Part shown: positions 8,862 to 17,701 of the stretch, one piece after another
How the letters are laid out: each line of letters starts with the position of its first letter
Numbering within the stretch: position 1 is the stretch's first letter
Program-made: the position numbers and the translations under genes
From: CAYRGQ01 sp964423925
GTDB lineage: Bacteria; Bacteroidota; Bacteroidia; Sphingobacteriales; Sphingobacteriaceae
Length of the DNA stretch: 64,000 bases
Assembly (NCBI GenBank): GCA_964423925.1
Contig: CAYRGQ010000002.1
Coordinates: 124,001 to 188,000 of the forward strand
Direction of reading: 5' to 3'
Notes under the pieces: model-generated
Told to the model about the DNA's origin: nothing
Database searches by the model: none
Seen by the model: the letters and a program-made list of their open reading frames with translations, nothing else

Positions 8862-10250
8862 ATGAACTACGACATCATCGTAATAGGTAGCGGGCCAGGT
8901 GGCTATGTAGCCGCTATCCGCGCCTCGCAATTGGGTTTCAAAACCGCCATTGTGGAGCGCGAATCATTGGGTGGCATCTGCCTAAACTGGGGTTGTATCC
9001 CGACAAAAGCCCTTTTGAAAAGCGCCTCAGTATTCGAATACCTAAACCATGCCGAAGACTATGGCATCAAAGTTAGTGGCGGGGAAGCCGATTTCGAGGC
9101 GATTGTCAAGCGTAGTCGTGGCGTAGCCGATGGGATGAGCAAAGGCATCCAGTTTCTGATGAAAAAAAATAAGATTGATGTCATCCTCGGCGAAGGCAAG
9201 ATAAAGAAAGGCGGCAAAGTAGCCGTGACGGCTAAAGACGGTAAGACACAGGAATACAGAGCAAAACATACCATACTAGCTACCGGTGCTCGCTCGCGCG
9301 AGTTGCCCAACCTCAAGCAAGACGGCAAGCGCGTCATTGGCTACCGCCAAGCGATGAGCTTGGAAAAACAACCCGAATCAATGGTGGTCGTCGGTTCAGG
9401 CGCCATCGGCGTTGAGTTTGCCTACTTCTACAATGCCATTGGCACGAAGGTGACCGTCGTGGAGTTTATGGACCGCATTGTTCCAGTAGAAGATGAGGAA
9501 ATCTCCAAGCAGCTCGAGCGAAGCCTGAAAAAATCAGGCATAAACATATGGACCGGTGCTGAAGTGACATCCGTCGCCGAAGCAGGCAAACTAAATAAGG
9601 TGACCATAAAAACAGCAAAAGGCACGGAAGTCATCGAGGCTGAAGTTGTTTTATCTGCCGTAGGCATCACACCCAATATCGAGAACTTGGGACTGGAAGA
9701 AGTCGGTGTCAAGACCGAGAAAGGTCGTGTGGTAGTTGACGATTTTTACAAAACCAACGTAGACGGCGTCTACGCCATCGGCGATATCGTGAAGGGCCAG
9801 GCCTTGGCCCACGTGGCCTCAGCCGAAGGTATTACCTGCGTCGAGAAAATCAAAGGCTTATCCGTGGAGCCGATCGACTACAATAACATCCCAGGGTGTA
9901 CGTATTGCTCACCTGAAATTGCTTCAGTCGGCTACACCGAAAAAGCCGCAAAGGAAGCGGGTTATGAGGTGAAGGTGGGCAAGTTTCCATTTTCGGCCTC
10001 AGGCAAGGCAAGTGCGGCCGGTGCTAAAGATGGTTTCGTAAAGGTAATCTTCGATGCTAAATACGGTGAGTTCCTAGGCGCACACTTAATCGGTGCGAAT
10101 GTAACCGAAATGATTGCTAGTGTGGTCGTCGCGCGTAAACTGGAAACGACCGGCCATGAGATCATTAAGTCGGTGCATCCACACCCGACAATGAGCGAAG
10201 CAATTATGGAAGCTGCGGCAGATGCCTACGGCGAGGTGATCCACTTGTAA
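8862..10250 (+). CDS. lpdA: Dihydrolipoyl dehydrogenase (E3)
   Basis: A 462-residue FAD enzyme that reoxidises dihydrolipoamide in the pyruvate and 2-oxoglutarate dehydrogenase complexes and the glycine cleavage system. Visible are the FAD motif GSGPGG (9-14), the redox disulphide GGICLNWGCIPTK (Cys40, Cys45), the NAD motif VVGSGAIGVEFAYF, the second FAD-contact segment VDGVYAIGD and the catalytic HPHPT near the C-terminus. Length is standard. No E1/E2 genes are adjacent, so this may be the shared E3. A strong terminator follows. Confidence 0.96.
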   Translation: MNYDIIVIGSGPGGYVAAIRASQLGFKTAIVERESLGGICLNWGCIPTKALLKSASVFEYLNHAEDYGIKVSGGEADFEAIVKRSRGVADGMSKGIQFLMKKNKIDVILGEGKIKKGGKVAVTAKDGKTQEYRAKHTILATGARSRELPNLKQDGKRVIGYRQAMSLEKQPESMVVVGSGAIGVEFAYFYNAIGTKVTVVEFMDRIVPVEDEEISKQLERSLKKSGINIWTGAEVTSVAEAGKLNKVTIKTAKGTEVIEAEVVLSAVGITPNIENLGLEEVGVKTEKGRVVVDDFYKTNVDGVYAIGDIVKGQALAHVASAEGITCVEKIKGLSVEPIDYNNIPGCTYCSPEIASVGYTEKAAKEAGYEVKVGKFPFSASGKASAAGAKDGFVKVIFDAKYGEFLGAHLIGANVTEMIASVVVARKLETTGHEIIKSVHPHPTMSEAIMEAAADAYGEVIHL

Positions 10251-10274
10251 TTTCCATCATTCGCAATGCAATAG

Positions 10275-10308
10275 AAATGGGCCAAGCGAAACTTGGCCCA
10301 TTTTTTTA
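10275..10308. terminator. Terminator between lpdA and the Rieske gene
   Basis: A perfect 12-bp stem, AAATGGGCCAAG (10275-10286) with CTTGGCCCATTT (10292-10303), then a T-run on the plus strand. The A-rich flank also makes it plausible on the minus strand for the convergent gene. Confidence 0.85.
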
Positions 10309-10320
10309 TTGTGCTTATCG

Positions 10321-10647
10321 CTACCATTTTTTCCACCACGCTTGGGGTAATTCCACCCACCATTCGCCATCGGCCTCGCGCGTGTGATACACGCGAATGT
10401 AGTTTCCCTGCCCCGGCGCTCCCCTGCCGGTCGTCAAATCAAAGGTATGGCGATGCCGCGGACAAACCAACTGGCCCGCTTCACACCATCCGGTAGATAG
10501 GTCCGCCCCCGCATGAGGACACTTGACGCCCGTGACATAGAGCACGCCATCTTGCCTGACGACGCACAATGATTTGCCAGCGACGCGGCTTTTGCGCACC
10601 CCGTCGGAAACGGGTATGTCTGACGAGGGGATCTTGTGCCATTCCAT
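10321..10647 (-). CDS. Small Rieske [2Fe-2S] ferredoxin-like protein
   Basis: A single-domain protein of 108 residues. The cluster ligands are CPHAGADL (Cys-x-His) and CPRHRHTFD (Cys-x2-His), 16 residues apart as in Rieske ferredoxins of the NirD/dioxygenase-ferredoxin type. It would be a cytosolic electron carrier or a small subunit of an unidentified oxygenase or reductase; no oxygenase is adjacent. The start is placed at ATG 10647 (MEWHKIP) because a consensus promoter ends 3 nt upstream; the longer frame would read through that promoter. Confidence 0.85.
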   Translation of the reverse strand: MEWHKIPSSDIPVSDGVRKSRVAGKSLCVVRQDGVLYVTGVKCPHAGADLSTGWCEAGQLVCPRHRHTFDLTTGRGAPGQGNYIRVYHTREADGEWWVELPQAWWKKW

Positions 10648-10650
10648 ACA

Positions 10651-10681
10651 CAAAAATAACGAACAAGCACGCCAAATCAAA
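10651..10681 (-). promoter_or_regulatory. Consensus promoter abutting the Rieske start codon
   Basis: On the minus strand, TTTG (10681-10678), 19 nt, TATTTTTG (10658-10651), then only 3 nt before ATG 10647. This predicts a leaderless mRNA. Confidence 0.7.
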
Positions 10682-10780
10682 GTCCGGCCGTCGTGGGGCA
10701 AGTTATTTTGCCTCACTGTACCAATGGTTTAGCATTATCCTCAACCCTATTTATTGGCCGTCGGTACCGAATTATTTTCT

Positions 10781-10788
10781 TACTTTTG
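10781..10788 (+). promoter_or_regulatory. -7 element (TACTTTTG) for the ABC-F gene
   Basis: A perfect TAnnTTTG match 8 nt before ATG 10797. A TTGG at 10754-10757 may be the -33 element, at 23-nt spacing. The 5' leader would be at most a few nucleotides. Confidence 0.65.
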
Positions 10789-10796
10789 CGCCTGCA

Positions 10797-12716
10797 ATGA
10801 TTTCGATAAATAACCTCACGTTTGAGATTGGTGCGCGAGCACTGTATGATGAAGCCAACTGGCATATCAAACCCGGCGATAAGACAGGACTGATTGGTGC
10901 TAATGGCACGGGTAAAACTACCTTGCTGAAGCTAATTGTCGGCGAATACAGCCCCACATCAGGGACTATTTCGATGGCGAAGGAACTGAAAATAGGCTAT
11001 CTTAACCAGGATTTGCTCTCTTATGAATCCGAGAAGAGCATCCTGCACGTCGCGATGGAAGCTTTTGAGCGGCAAAACCAGTTGCACGCTGAGATCGAAA
11101 TCCTGCTCGGAAAGTTGGAAACAGACTATTCGCCCGAACTAATTGATAAGCTGAGCGACAAGCAAAGCGAGTTTGAAGCGCTGGACGGATATAATATTGA
11201 GTTTAAGGCACACGAAATCCTCGCAGGCCTCGGCTTCAGTGATCAAGAGCAAACCCGTCGACTGTCAGAATTTTCGGGCGGATGGCGAATGCGGGTGATG
11301 CTTGCGCGCATTCTCTTGCAAGCCCCAGATATCCTACTCCTTGACGAACCTACCAACCACCTGGACTTACCCTCGATTAAATGGCTGGAAAGTTATCTGC
11401 TTGCTTTCGAAGGAGCGATTGTCATCGTTTCGCATGACCGGTATTTTCTTGATAAAGTCATCAACAAAACTGTGGAATCCCGAAAAGGCAAGCTCATCCC
11501 CTATGCGGGAAACTATAGTTTTTACCTAGAGGAGAAAAGCTTGCGGGAGGAAATCCAGGGCAACCAATACAAGAACCAGCAAGCTAAGATTAGACAGGAA
11601 GAGCGGCTGATTGAGCGCTTTCGTGCTAAGGCCAGTAAGGCGAAGATGGTGCAGTCGCGCATCAAGGCCTTGGAACGCATGGAAAAGGTAGATGACGTCG
11701 ACGACGACAACCCGTCGGTCAACTTCAAATTCAAGTTTACCAAGCAATCTGGCCGCCACGTGGTTAAGCTGGAGGGCATCACCAAAAGCTACCCTGGCAT
11801 TCCCATCTTGAACGATGCGGAAGCAGTCATTGAAAAGGGTGATAAGATTGCGTTGATCGGTGCTAACGGTAAGGGGAAATCCACGCTGTTGCGCATTATC
11901 GCAGGTACAGACAAGGACTACGAAGGGACCGCGGAGACCGGCCACAATGTAACCCAGACCTTCTTCGCCCAGCACCAGCTCGAGGCGTTGCACCTAGACA
12001 ATGCCATATTGCAGGAGCTACAGGCCTTCGCGCCTAAACATACGGAGACAGAATTGCGTTCGATCCTCGGCTCTTTCCTCTTTAGTGGCGACGATGTATT
12101 CAAGAAGATTCGGGTGCTATCCGGAGGTGAAAAATCGCGCGTAGCGCTGGCCAAAGCCCTTACTGCTGACGCAAACTTTCTGGTTCTCGACGAACCCACC
12201 AACCACCTCGACATTCAGTCGGTGAATATCCTTATCCAGGCGCTTCAGCAATTTGAAGGAACCTTTATCGTCGTCTCCCACGACCGCTACTTGCTAGACT
12301 CCGTCGCCAACAAGATCTGGTATATCGAAGACCAACAGATCAAAGTATATCCGGGTACTTATCAGGAATACGAAGATTGGCAGCAAAAGCGGTCTATGAA
12401 AGCGAAAAGCGAGACTTCGGCAAAAAAGAACAAAAAAGAAGCCATCAAAGAGCCGGTGGCAAAGACGAATGAGGAGCAAGATAAAAAAAGGGAAATCAAT
12501 AAGATGAATCGCCAGCTCGAGCAGTTGGAACAGGAGATCAGCGAAAAAGAGATGAAGTTGGCTACGCTCGAAGGCGATCTGGCCTCGGAGCGCATCTACC
12601 AAGATTCGGAGAGGCTCTCCCAAACGACGGAGGCCTACGAGACGCTCAAAGCCAAACTTGCCGCCCTACAACACGACTGGGAGAAGCTCGCCGAACAGAT
12701 CATGGCGATGGAATAA
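10797..12716 (+). CDS. ABC-F family ATP-binding protein (Uup/YdiF-like)
   Basis: A 639-residue soluble twin-ATPase without membrane domains. The first cassette has Walker A GANGTGKTT, signature FSGGWRMRV and Walker B LLLDEPTNHLD. An interdomain linker with a long charged helix follows (about residues 240-320). The second cassette has GANGKGKST, LSGGEKSRV and LVLDEPTNHLD. A C-terminal coiled coil (about 560-639) resembles the Uup/YdiF tail. ABC-F proteins bind the ribosomal E site and relieve stalled or non-productive translation. A start further upstream would read through the promoter at 10781, so ATG 10797 is preferred. Which ABC-F paralogue it is remains uncertain. Confidence 0.93.
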   Translation: MISINNLTFEIGARALYDEANWHIKPGDKTGLIGANGTGKTTLLKLIVGEYSPTSGTISMAKELKIGYLNQDLLSYESEKSILHVAMEAFERQNQLHAEIEILLGKLETDYSPELIDKLSDKQSEFEALDGYNIEFKAHEILAGLGFSDQEQTRRLSEFSGGWRMRVMLARILLQAPDILLLDEPTNHLDLPSIKWLESYLLAFEGAIVIVSHDRYFLDKVINKTVESRKGKLIPYAGNYSFYLEEKSLREEIQGNQYKNQQAKIRQEERLIERFRAKASKAKMVQSRIKALERMEKVDDVDDDNPSVNFKFKFTKQSGRHVVKLEGITKSYPGIPILNDAEAVIEKGDKIALIGANGKGKSTLLRIIAGTDKDYEGTAETGHNVTQTFFAQHQLEALHLDNAILQELQAFAPKHTETELRSILGSFLFSGDDVFKKIRVLSGGEKSRVALAKALTADANFLVLDEPTNHLDIQSVNILIQALQQFEGTFIVVSHDRYLLDSVANKIWYIEDQQIKVYPGTYQEYEDWQQKRSMKAKSETSAKKNKKEAIKEPVAKTNEEQDKKREINKMNRQLEQLEQEISEKEMKLATLEGDLASERIYQDSERLSQTTEAYETLKAKLAALQHDWEKLAEQIMAME

Positions 12717-12781
12717 TATTACTTCCCTCAACAGCTCTTTTTTCTACGAGCATCACGAGTTATTCGTGCGCGTAATAAGAA

Positions 12782-12820
12782 AAAGCCCGATAGCGATATG
12801 CTAACGGGCTTTATTATTTT
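12782..12820. terminator. Bidirectional terminator between ABC-F and infB
   Basis: Stem AAAGCCCG (12782-12789) with CGGGCTTT (12805-12812), extended by an inner AGC/GCT pairing, and T/A-rich flanks on both sides. It closes both the plus-strand ABC-F and the minus-strand rimP-nusA-infB transcripts. Confidence 0.8.
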
Positions 12821-12837
12821 AAGGCTGTTGTTAAGGC

Positions 12838-15654
12838 TTACTTCAGCTTTCGCTTAACTTCAACTTGTTCGTAGGCTTCTACAATATCGCCAACTTTGAT
12901 GTCGTTGAAATTTTGGATGTTCAATCCACACTCATAACCAGCGGAAACTTCCTTAACGTCATCTTTGTAGCGCTTCAACGAAGCAAGTTTGCCTGTGAAG
13001 ACGACCACCCCATCCCGAATAACCCGGATGTCGTGGTTGCGGCTGATTTTACCTTCAAGTACCATACAACCTGCGATCGTTCCGACTTTGCTGATTTTGA
13101 AGGTTTCGCGAATCTCCACATTAGCGACGATTTTCTCTTCAAACTTCGGCGCCAACATGCCTTCCATTGCGGCTTTGAGCTCTTCGATGGCGTCGTAGAT
13201 AATCGAATACAATCGAATGTCAATCTGCTCCTGCTCGGCCAGCTTACGCGCGCCAGTTGATGGGCGTACCTGGAAACCGATGATGATCGCATCGGATGCG
13301 GATGCCAATAACACGTCGGACTCCGAAATCTGCCCCACAGATTTGTGAATGACATTAACCTGAATTTCCTCGGTAGACAGTTGCAGCAAGGAGTCAGACA
13401 GTGCTTCGATAGATCCATCGACGTCGCCTTTGACGATAATATTCAGCTCCTTGAAGTTGCCGATAGCCAAACGACGGCCAATTTCGTCGAGCGTGATGTG
13501 CTTTTGCGTGCGCATACCTTGCTCACGCTGCAACTGCAAACGCTGGTTAGCTACTTGGCGGGCATCCGCCTCGCTTTCCATTTCATAAAACTTATCTCCG
13601 GCTGTAGGCGCACCTGACATACCCAAAATCTGGACAGGCGTAGATGGACCGGCTTCGTTCACCCGCTGACCCCGCTCGTTGTTCAACGCTTTGACCCGTC
13701 CGCTGTAAGAACCGGCTAGAATCGGAGCGCCCACGCGTAGCGTACCGGATTGAATCAATACGGTGGTAACGATACCACGGCCTTTGTCGAGTGCGGCTTC
13801 AATTACCGAACCTACGGCACGTTTATTCGGGTCTGCTTTCAAGTCAAGCAATTCGGCTTCCAGCAACACCTTCTCCAATAACAGATCCACATTTAGACCT
13901 GTCTTACCGGAAATCTCTTGGCTTTGGTACTTGCCACCCCAATCTTCAACGAGAATATTCATTGCCGATAGCTGCTCGCGAATCTTGTCTGCGTTAGCTC
14001 CGGGTTTGTCGATTTTCGTAAATGCAAATACGATAGGTACCCCGGCGGCTTGAGCGTGGTTAATTGCCTCCTTAGTCTGTGGCATCACACTGTCATCGGC
14101 CGCAATAACGATAATGGCGATGTCCGTAACTTGTGCACCACGCGCCCGCATAGCCGTAAACGCTTCGTGGCCCGGTGTATCCAAGAACGTAATCTTCTTA
14201 TTGTTTTCCAAGGTCACCTCGTAGGCACCAATATGCTGGGTAATTCCGCCAGCCTCTCCCGCGATCACGTTTGCCTTCCGGACGTAGTCCAGCAAGGAGG
14301 TCTTTCCGTGGTCCACGTGCCCCATCACCGTGACGATAGGCGCGCGAGGCACCATGTTGGCTTCATTGTCTGGCTCCTCCAGTTCGGTCATCTCCTCATC
14401 GTCCGGCCGCACAAACTCTATCTCGTAGCCAAATTCATCAGCCACGATGGTGATAGTCTCCGCGTCAAGACGCTGGTTGATCGATACAAAGAGTCCCAGG
14501 CTCATACAGGTTGAAATCACCTGCGTTACCTGTACACCCATCAGGTTTGCCAAGTCGTTTGCCGTGACGAACTCCGTCACTTTTAACACCTTGGACATCA
14601 TTTCCTGCTCCATTGCCGCTTCTTCGGCAGAAAGAGCTATGTCATCACGCTTTTGGCGACGTAGTTTGGCTCGCTGAGCAAATTTGCTCGACTTGCCGGC
14701 CCCGCTAAGACGCGCAAGCGTAGCTTTTATTTGATCTTGGATTTCCTTCTCCGATGGCTCCTCTTTTGGATCGGCCTGTCTGCCACGTCCTCTATTATCA
14801 AACTTGCCGCGAGCACCTCCTGTTTGCCCTACTCCGCCACCTGGACGCTCCTTGCGTTTGCGCTTGCGTTTTTGGTCGTGCGAGCCCGCAGGATTGGATG
14901 AGGACGCCACGGGTTTGTCTGCCTGCGGGCGCGTGGGAAGTTCGATTCGACCAACCACATTGGGTCCCGTCAGACGCTCAGCTTTTGCGCGAATGACCAC
15001 AGGCTCTGGCTTTTTGGCGGGAGCGGGTGCGCTTTCCGGTTCCTTTGCCGCAGGTACTTCGGGAGCCTCGGCTTTAGCCGCGGGCTCGGGAGTTTTCTCT
15101 GGCTGGACTTCGGGTACAGGCGTTTCAGCAGGTGCTGGTGCAGCAGCTGGCTCTACGGGCTTTTCTTCCGTTGGAGGAGCAGACTTGCCTTTCTTGTCGG
15201 AACGGTCACCACGGAGGCTGTCCAAATCTACCTTGCCGACGATTTTCATGCCGGGAACGGCAGGCTTGCGTACTTCTTCGACCTCCTCGGGCTCTGGAGA
15301 TGGTGCCGGTTCGTTCTCGACGGGGCTTTCCTTCGGCACAAGAGGAAGCGCGCCAGCATTCTTAATCAGAATTTCCTCGCTGTCGTGGTCGCGCTGCTGT
15401 CTAGGGGAAGCTGTCTCAGGTGCGGTCTCTTCACGACGGATCTTGCCAATCACGATTTGGTTAGCTTCCTCCTTGACGATCTTGTCACCTTGAAACTCGC
15501 GCAAGAGGGCATTGTAAGTCTCATTGTCTAGCTTGTAAGCTGGCTTCGCTTCTACTTCGAAGCCACTCTTCACCAAGAAATCGACAGCGGTACCTATACC
15601 AATGTTTAACTCTTTTGCTGCTTTAAGTAATGTTATGCTTTTCTTTTCTGACAT
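12838..15654 (-). CDS. infB: Translation initiation factor IF-2
   Basis: A 938-residue GTPase that places initiator tRNA on the 30S subunit and promotes subunit joining. An IF2N-like N-terminal helical domain (1-50) is followed by a long Pro/Ala/Glu-rich and basic linker (about 60-340). A second IF2N domain (about 350-430) precedes the G domain: GHVDHGKTS, DTPGHEAF and TKIDKP. Domains II-IV follow, ending in KVGDIVEAYEQVEVKRKL. The linker is compositionally biased, as usual in Bacteroidota. It is the last gene of the rimP-nusA-infB operon but is separated from nusA by 117 bp containing a promoter-like site, so it may also be transcribed alone. Confidence 0.97.
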   Translation of the reverse strand: MSEKKSITLLKAAKELNIGIGTAVDFLVKSGFEVEAKPAYKLDNETYNALLREFQGDKIVKEEANQIVIGKIRREETAPETASPRQQRDHDSEEILIKNAGALPLVPKESPVENEPAPSPEPEEVEEVRKPAVPGMKIVGKVDLDSLRGDRSDKKGKSAPPTEEKPVEPAAAPAPAETPVPEVQPEKTPEPAAKAEAPEVPAAKEPESAPAPAKKPEPVVIRAKAERLTGPNVVGRIELPTRPQADKPVASSSNPAGSHDQKRKRKRKERPGGGVGQTGGARGKFDNRGRGRQADPKEEPSEKEIQDQIKATLARLSGAGKSSKFAQRAKLRRQKRDDIALSAEEAAMEQEMMSKVLKVTEFVTANDLANLMGVQVTQVISTCMSLGLFVSINQRLDAETITIVADEFGYEIEFVRPDDEEMTELEEPDNEANMVPRAPIVTVMGHVDHGKTSLLDYVRKANVIAGEAGGITQHIGAYEVTLENNKKITFLDTPGHEAFTAMRARGAQVTDIAIIVIAADDSVMPQTKEAINHAQAAGVPIVFAFTKIDKPGANADKIREQLSAMNILVEDWGGKYQSQEISGKTGLNVDLLLEKVLLEAELLDLKADPNKRAVGSVIEAALDKGRGIVTTVLIQSGTLRVGAPILAGSYSGRVKALNNERGQRVNEAGPSTPVQILGMSGAPTAGDKFYEMESEADARQVANQRLQLQREQGMRTQKHITLDEIGRRLAIGNFKELNIIVKGDVDGSIEALSDSLLQLSTEEIQVNVIHKSVGQISESDVLLASASDAIIIGFQVRPSTGARKLAEQEQIDIRLYSIIYDAIEELKAAMEGMLAPKFEEKIVANVEIRETFKISKVGTIAGCMVLEGKISRNHDIRVIRDGVVVFTGKLASLKRYKDDVKEVSAGYECGLNIQNFNDIKVGDIVEAYEQVEVKRKLK

Positions 15655-15685
15655 CTAACTTGTTGTTCCCCTATATGGTTTGCTA

Positions 15686-15721
15686 CAAAAATATGCTTTT
15701 TAAAACGGTTTGTCGACAAAC
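15686..15721 (-). promoter_or_regulatory. Internal infB promoter with palindromic operator candidate
   Basis: Minus strand: TTTG (15720-15717), 23 nt, TATTTTTG (15693-15686), about 31 nt before infB. The -33 element lies inside a perfect 14-bp palindrome, GTTTGTCGACAAAC (15708-15721), where a dimeric regulator could bind. Confidence 0.5.
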
Positions 15722-15771
15722 TTTTCAAAATCTGCAACGTGCCCGTGACATTCAGGCCAATAGGTCGCCGA

Positions 15772-17010
15772 TTACTCGAACTCGGCAGCCAAAATCTGCA
15801 GTACTTCCTGAATGGTACTCTCTTCCAGGTCGGTGCGGCGCACCAAATCCTCAGCGCTCAAAGCCAACACGGATTTAGCCGTGTCCAACCCAATGCGCTT
15901 GAGTTCATCGATGACCCATCCTTCGATTTCGTCTGCGAATTCTTCGATATCCACGTCCTCCTCCAATTCGTCGGTTTCACGATAGACGTCGATTTCATAA
16001 CCCGTCAACTTGCCGGCGAGCTTGATGTTATGCCCTCCCCGCCCAATGGCCAAAGACACTTGGTCTGACTTTAGGTAGACCGCCGCTGTCATGGTCGTAT
16101 CGTCGAGCTTAATGGAGCTGATGCGCGCCGGGCTCAACGCCCGCTGGATGTAAAGCGTGCTGTTGTTGGTGAAATTAATAACGTCAATATTTTCATTGCG
16201 AAGTTCGCGGACAATTCCGTGGATACGCGATCCTTTCATACCCACACAGGCTCCTACCGGATCGATCCGGTCGTCGTATGATTCTACGGCTACTTTGGCA
16301 CGCTCGCCAGGCTCGCGTACAATCTTGCGAATGGTAATCAGTCCGTCGAAAATCTCGGGTACTTCCAGTTCGAATAGGCGTTGCAAAAACTCTGGTGCGG
16401 TACGGGAAATAATAATCTTCGGGTTGCTGTTTTGCATGTCCACCTTGTGCACTACGGCCCGAATCGTATCGCCTTTTTTGAAATAGTCTGCAGGGATTTG
16501 CTCCGACTTAGGCATGATCAACTCATTGCCCTCGTCATCCAATACCAAGGTTTCCTTTTTCCAAATTTGGTAAACCTCGCCCGTAATCAACTCGCCCTCT
16601 CTATCCTTGTATTTTTTGAACACCTCGTCTTTCTCTAGCTCCAGAATGCGCGAAACCAACGTTTGGCGTGCCGCAAGGATCGCGCGGCGTCCGAAGCTCT
16701 CCAAAGTAATTTGCTCGATGTAATCGTCACCTACCTCCAAATCGGGATCATACTTTCTTGCCTCAGCCAACTCGATCTCCAGGTCGTCATCTTCCGAAAA
16801 TTCATCCTCCACCACGACTCGTGTCCGCCAGATTTCCAAGTCACCATTATCCGGGTTGACGATTACGTCGACATTCTCATCGGTGCCGTAACGCCTACGG
16901 ATCATGCTCCGGAAGACCTCTTCCAATACACTAATAACCGTGGGGCGGTCGATATTCTTAAACTCTTTAAATTCTTGAAAAGAGTCTATAAGATTAATGT
17001 TGTTGCTCAT
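15772..17010 (-). CDS. nusA: Transcription termination/antitermination factor NusA
   Basis: This 412-residue protein binds RNA polymerase and nascent RNA and modulates pausing, termination and antitermination. The N-terminal RNAP-binding domain (1-130) is followed by S1 (about 135-200) and two KH domains (VGACVGMKGSRIHGIVRELRNENIDV and VSLAIGRGGHNIKLAGKLTGYEI). A short acidic C-terminal segment with one helix-hairpin-helix-like repeat ends the protein; it lacks the two acidic repeats of E. coli NusA. It starts 2 nt after the rimP stop, so translation is probably coupled. The gene order is conserved across bacteria. Confidence 0.97.
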   Translation of the reverse strand: MSNNINLIDSFQEFKEFKNIDRPTVISVLEEVFRSMIRRRYGTDENVDVIVNPDNGDLEIWRTRVVVEDEFSEDDDLEIELAEARKYDPDLEVGDDYIEQITLESFGRRAILAARQTLVSRILELEKDEVFKKYKDREGELITGEVYQIWKKETLVLDDEGNELIMPKSEQIPADYFKKGDTIRAVVHKVDMQNSNPKIIISRTAPEFLQRLFELEVPEIFDGLITIRKIVREPGERAKVAVESYDDRIDPVGACVGMKGSRIHGIVRELRNENIDVINFTNNSTLYIQRALSPARISSIKLDDTTMTAAVYLKSDQVSLAIGRGGHNIKLAGKLTGYEIDVYRETDELEEDVDIEEFADEIEGWVIDELKRIGLDTAKSVLALSAEDLVRRTDLEESTIQEVLQILAAEFE

Positions 17011-17012
17011 TT

Positions 17013-17480
17013 TTACTTAAATGAAATTAACACTTTACTTGTTGCGATATGTTCTAAAGGAATCTCGCTGGCTGCCGTAACCGCCTTTTTCCCTTTTTCT
17101 TTAGTTGTAATTTCTAATACGAGATGTAACGAGGCGACCTCAAGCAACTTACCCTCTATCTGGCTACCATCCTGCATGTTGACTCGCAACCTGCGACCAA
17201 TGTTTTTGCGATATTGCCGTTCGCTAGACAAGGGATAATCCGTGCCGGGCGACGATACTTCCAGGTTGTACGCTTTATCGATCACGTTTTCCTCTTCGAG
17301 ATGAAAACCGACATGCCGACTTATGGCAACGCAATCCTGTATGCTAATACCCTGATCGCCGTCTACCAAGACGAGCAGCTTCCCATCCCCTCGCATCTTG
17401 ACGTCCACGATAAACAGATCGTCACGGTCCGAAATCTTCTCCGCAACCAATTCCCTTACTCTTGACTCGACTTGTACCAT
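17013..17480 (-). CDS. rimP: Ribosome maturation factor RimP
   Basis: The 155-residue factor is needed for late 30S subunit maturation. It has the N-terminal alpha/beta domain (to about 85; LFIVDVKMRGDGKLLVLVDGDQGISIQDCVAISRHV) and the C-terminal SH3-like barrel, with the family feature EVSSPGTDYPL at the junction. First gene of rimP-nusA-infB. Upstream on the same strand are a consensus promoter, an intrinsic terminator and a 16-codon ORF whose stop is 1 nt from the rimP start. Confidence 0.95.
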   Translation of the reverse strand: MVQVESRVRELVAEKISDRDDLFIVDVKMRGDGKLLVLVDGDQGISIQDCVAISRHVGFHLEEENVIDKAYNLEVSSPGTDYPLSSERQYRKNIGRRLRVNMQDGSQIEGKLLEVASLHLVLEITTKEKGKKAVTAASEIPLEHIATSKVLISFK

Positions 17481-17481
17481 T

Positions 17482-17532
17482 TTAACGCCTATATCTCTTA
17501 GTGGTGTGGCCCAAAATCAAAAAACTAGCCAT
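17482..17532 (-). CDS. Candidate 16-residue leader peptide before rimP
   Basis: ATG at 17532-17530 opens MASFLILGHTTKRYRR and stops with TAA at 17484-17482, one base before the rimP ATG. It starts directly after the T-run of the leader terminator. There is no Shine-Dalgarno sequence, which is not unusual here. The position suggests translational coupling to rimP or readout by attenuation, but coding potential cannot be judged at this length. Confidence 0.3.
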   Translation of the reverse strand: MASFLILGHTTKRYRR

Positions 17533-17533
17533 G

Positions 17534-17558
17534 AAAAAAGGGGACCAGCTTTGTCCCC
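17534..17558 (-). terminator. Intrinsic terminator inside the rimP-nusA-infB leader (attenuator candidate)
   Basis: Minus strand: GGGGAC (17558-17553), loop AAAGCTG, GTCCCC (17545-17540), then TTTTTT (17539-17534). It lies downstream of a consensus promoter and upstream of rimP, so it could stop transcripts early. Confidence 0.75.
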
Positions 17559-17574
17559 TCTCTTCCAAGATATG

Positions 17575-17606
17575 CAAAAGTACAAAAAAATTTATCCAAT
17601 ATCAAA
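17575..17606 (-). promoter_or_regulatory. Promoter of rimP-nusA-infB
   Basis: Minus strand: TTTG (17606-17603), 20 nt, TACTTTTG (17582-17575), an excellent match to the Bacteroidota -33/-7 consensus. Predicted transcription start about 17570, only about 12 nt before the leader terminator. Confidence 0.75.
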
Positions 17607-17653
17607 CGCCCGAACGATATTTTTTCGCACGCCCCATGCGACGGTTACCGTAC

Positions 17654-17682
17654 AAAAAAGCACCCGGTTCTGCCGGGCGCTT
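17654..17682 (-). terminator. Terminator of the metalloprotease gene
   Basis: Minus strand: AAGCGCCCGG (17682-17673), loop CAGAA, CCGGGTGCTT (17667-17658) with one mismatch, followed by a T-run (to 17654). It lies 20 bp after the metalloprotease stop. Confidence 0.8.
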
Positions 17683-17701
17683 GTGCGGTAATTTGCCACT
17701 C

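Noticed and set aside
14804..15493. 229-codon frame opposite infB
   Set aside because: Its Ser/Gly/Ala-rich content is the reverse complement of the IF-2 Pro/Ala/Glu linker, so it is an artefact of composition.
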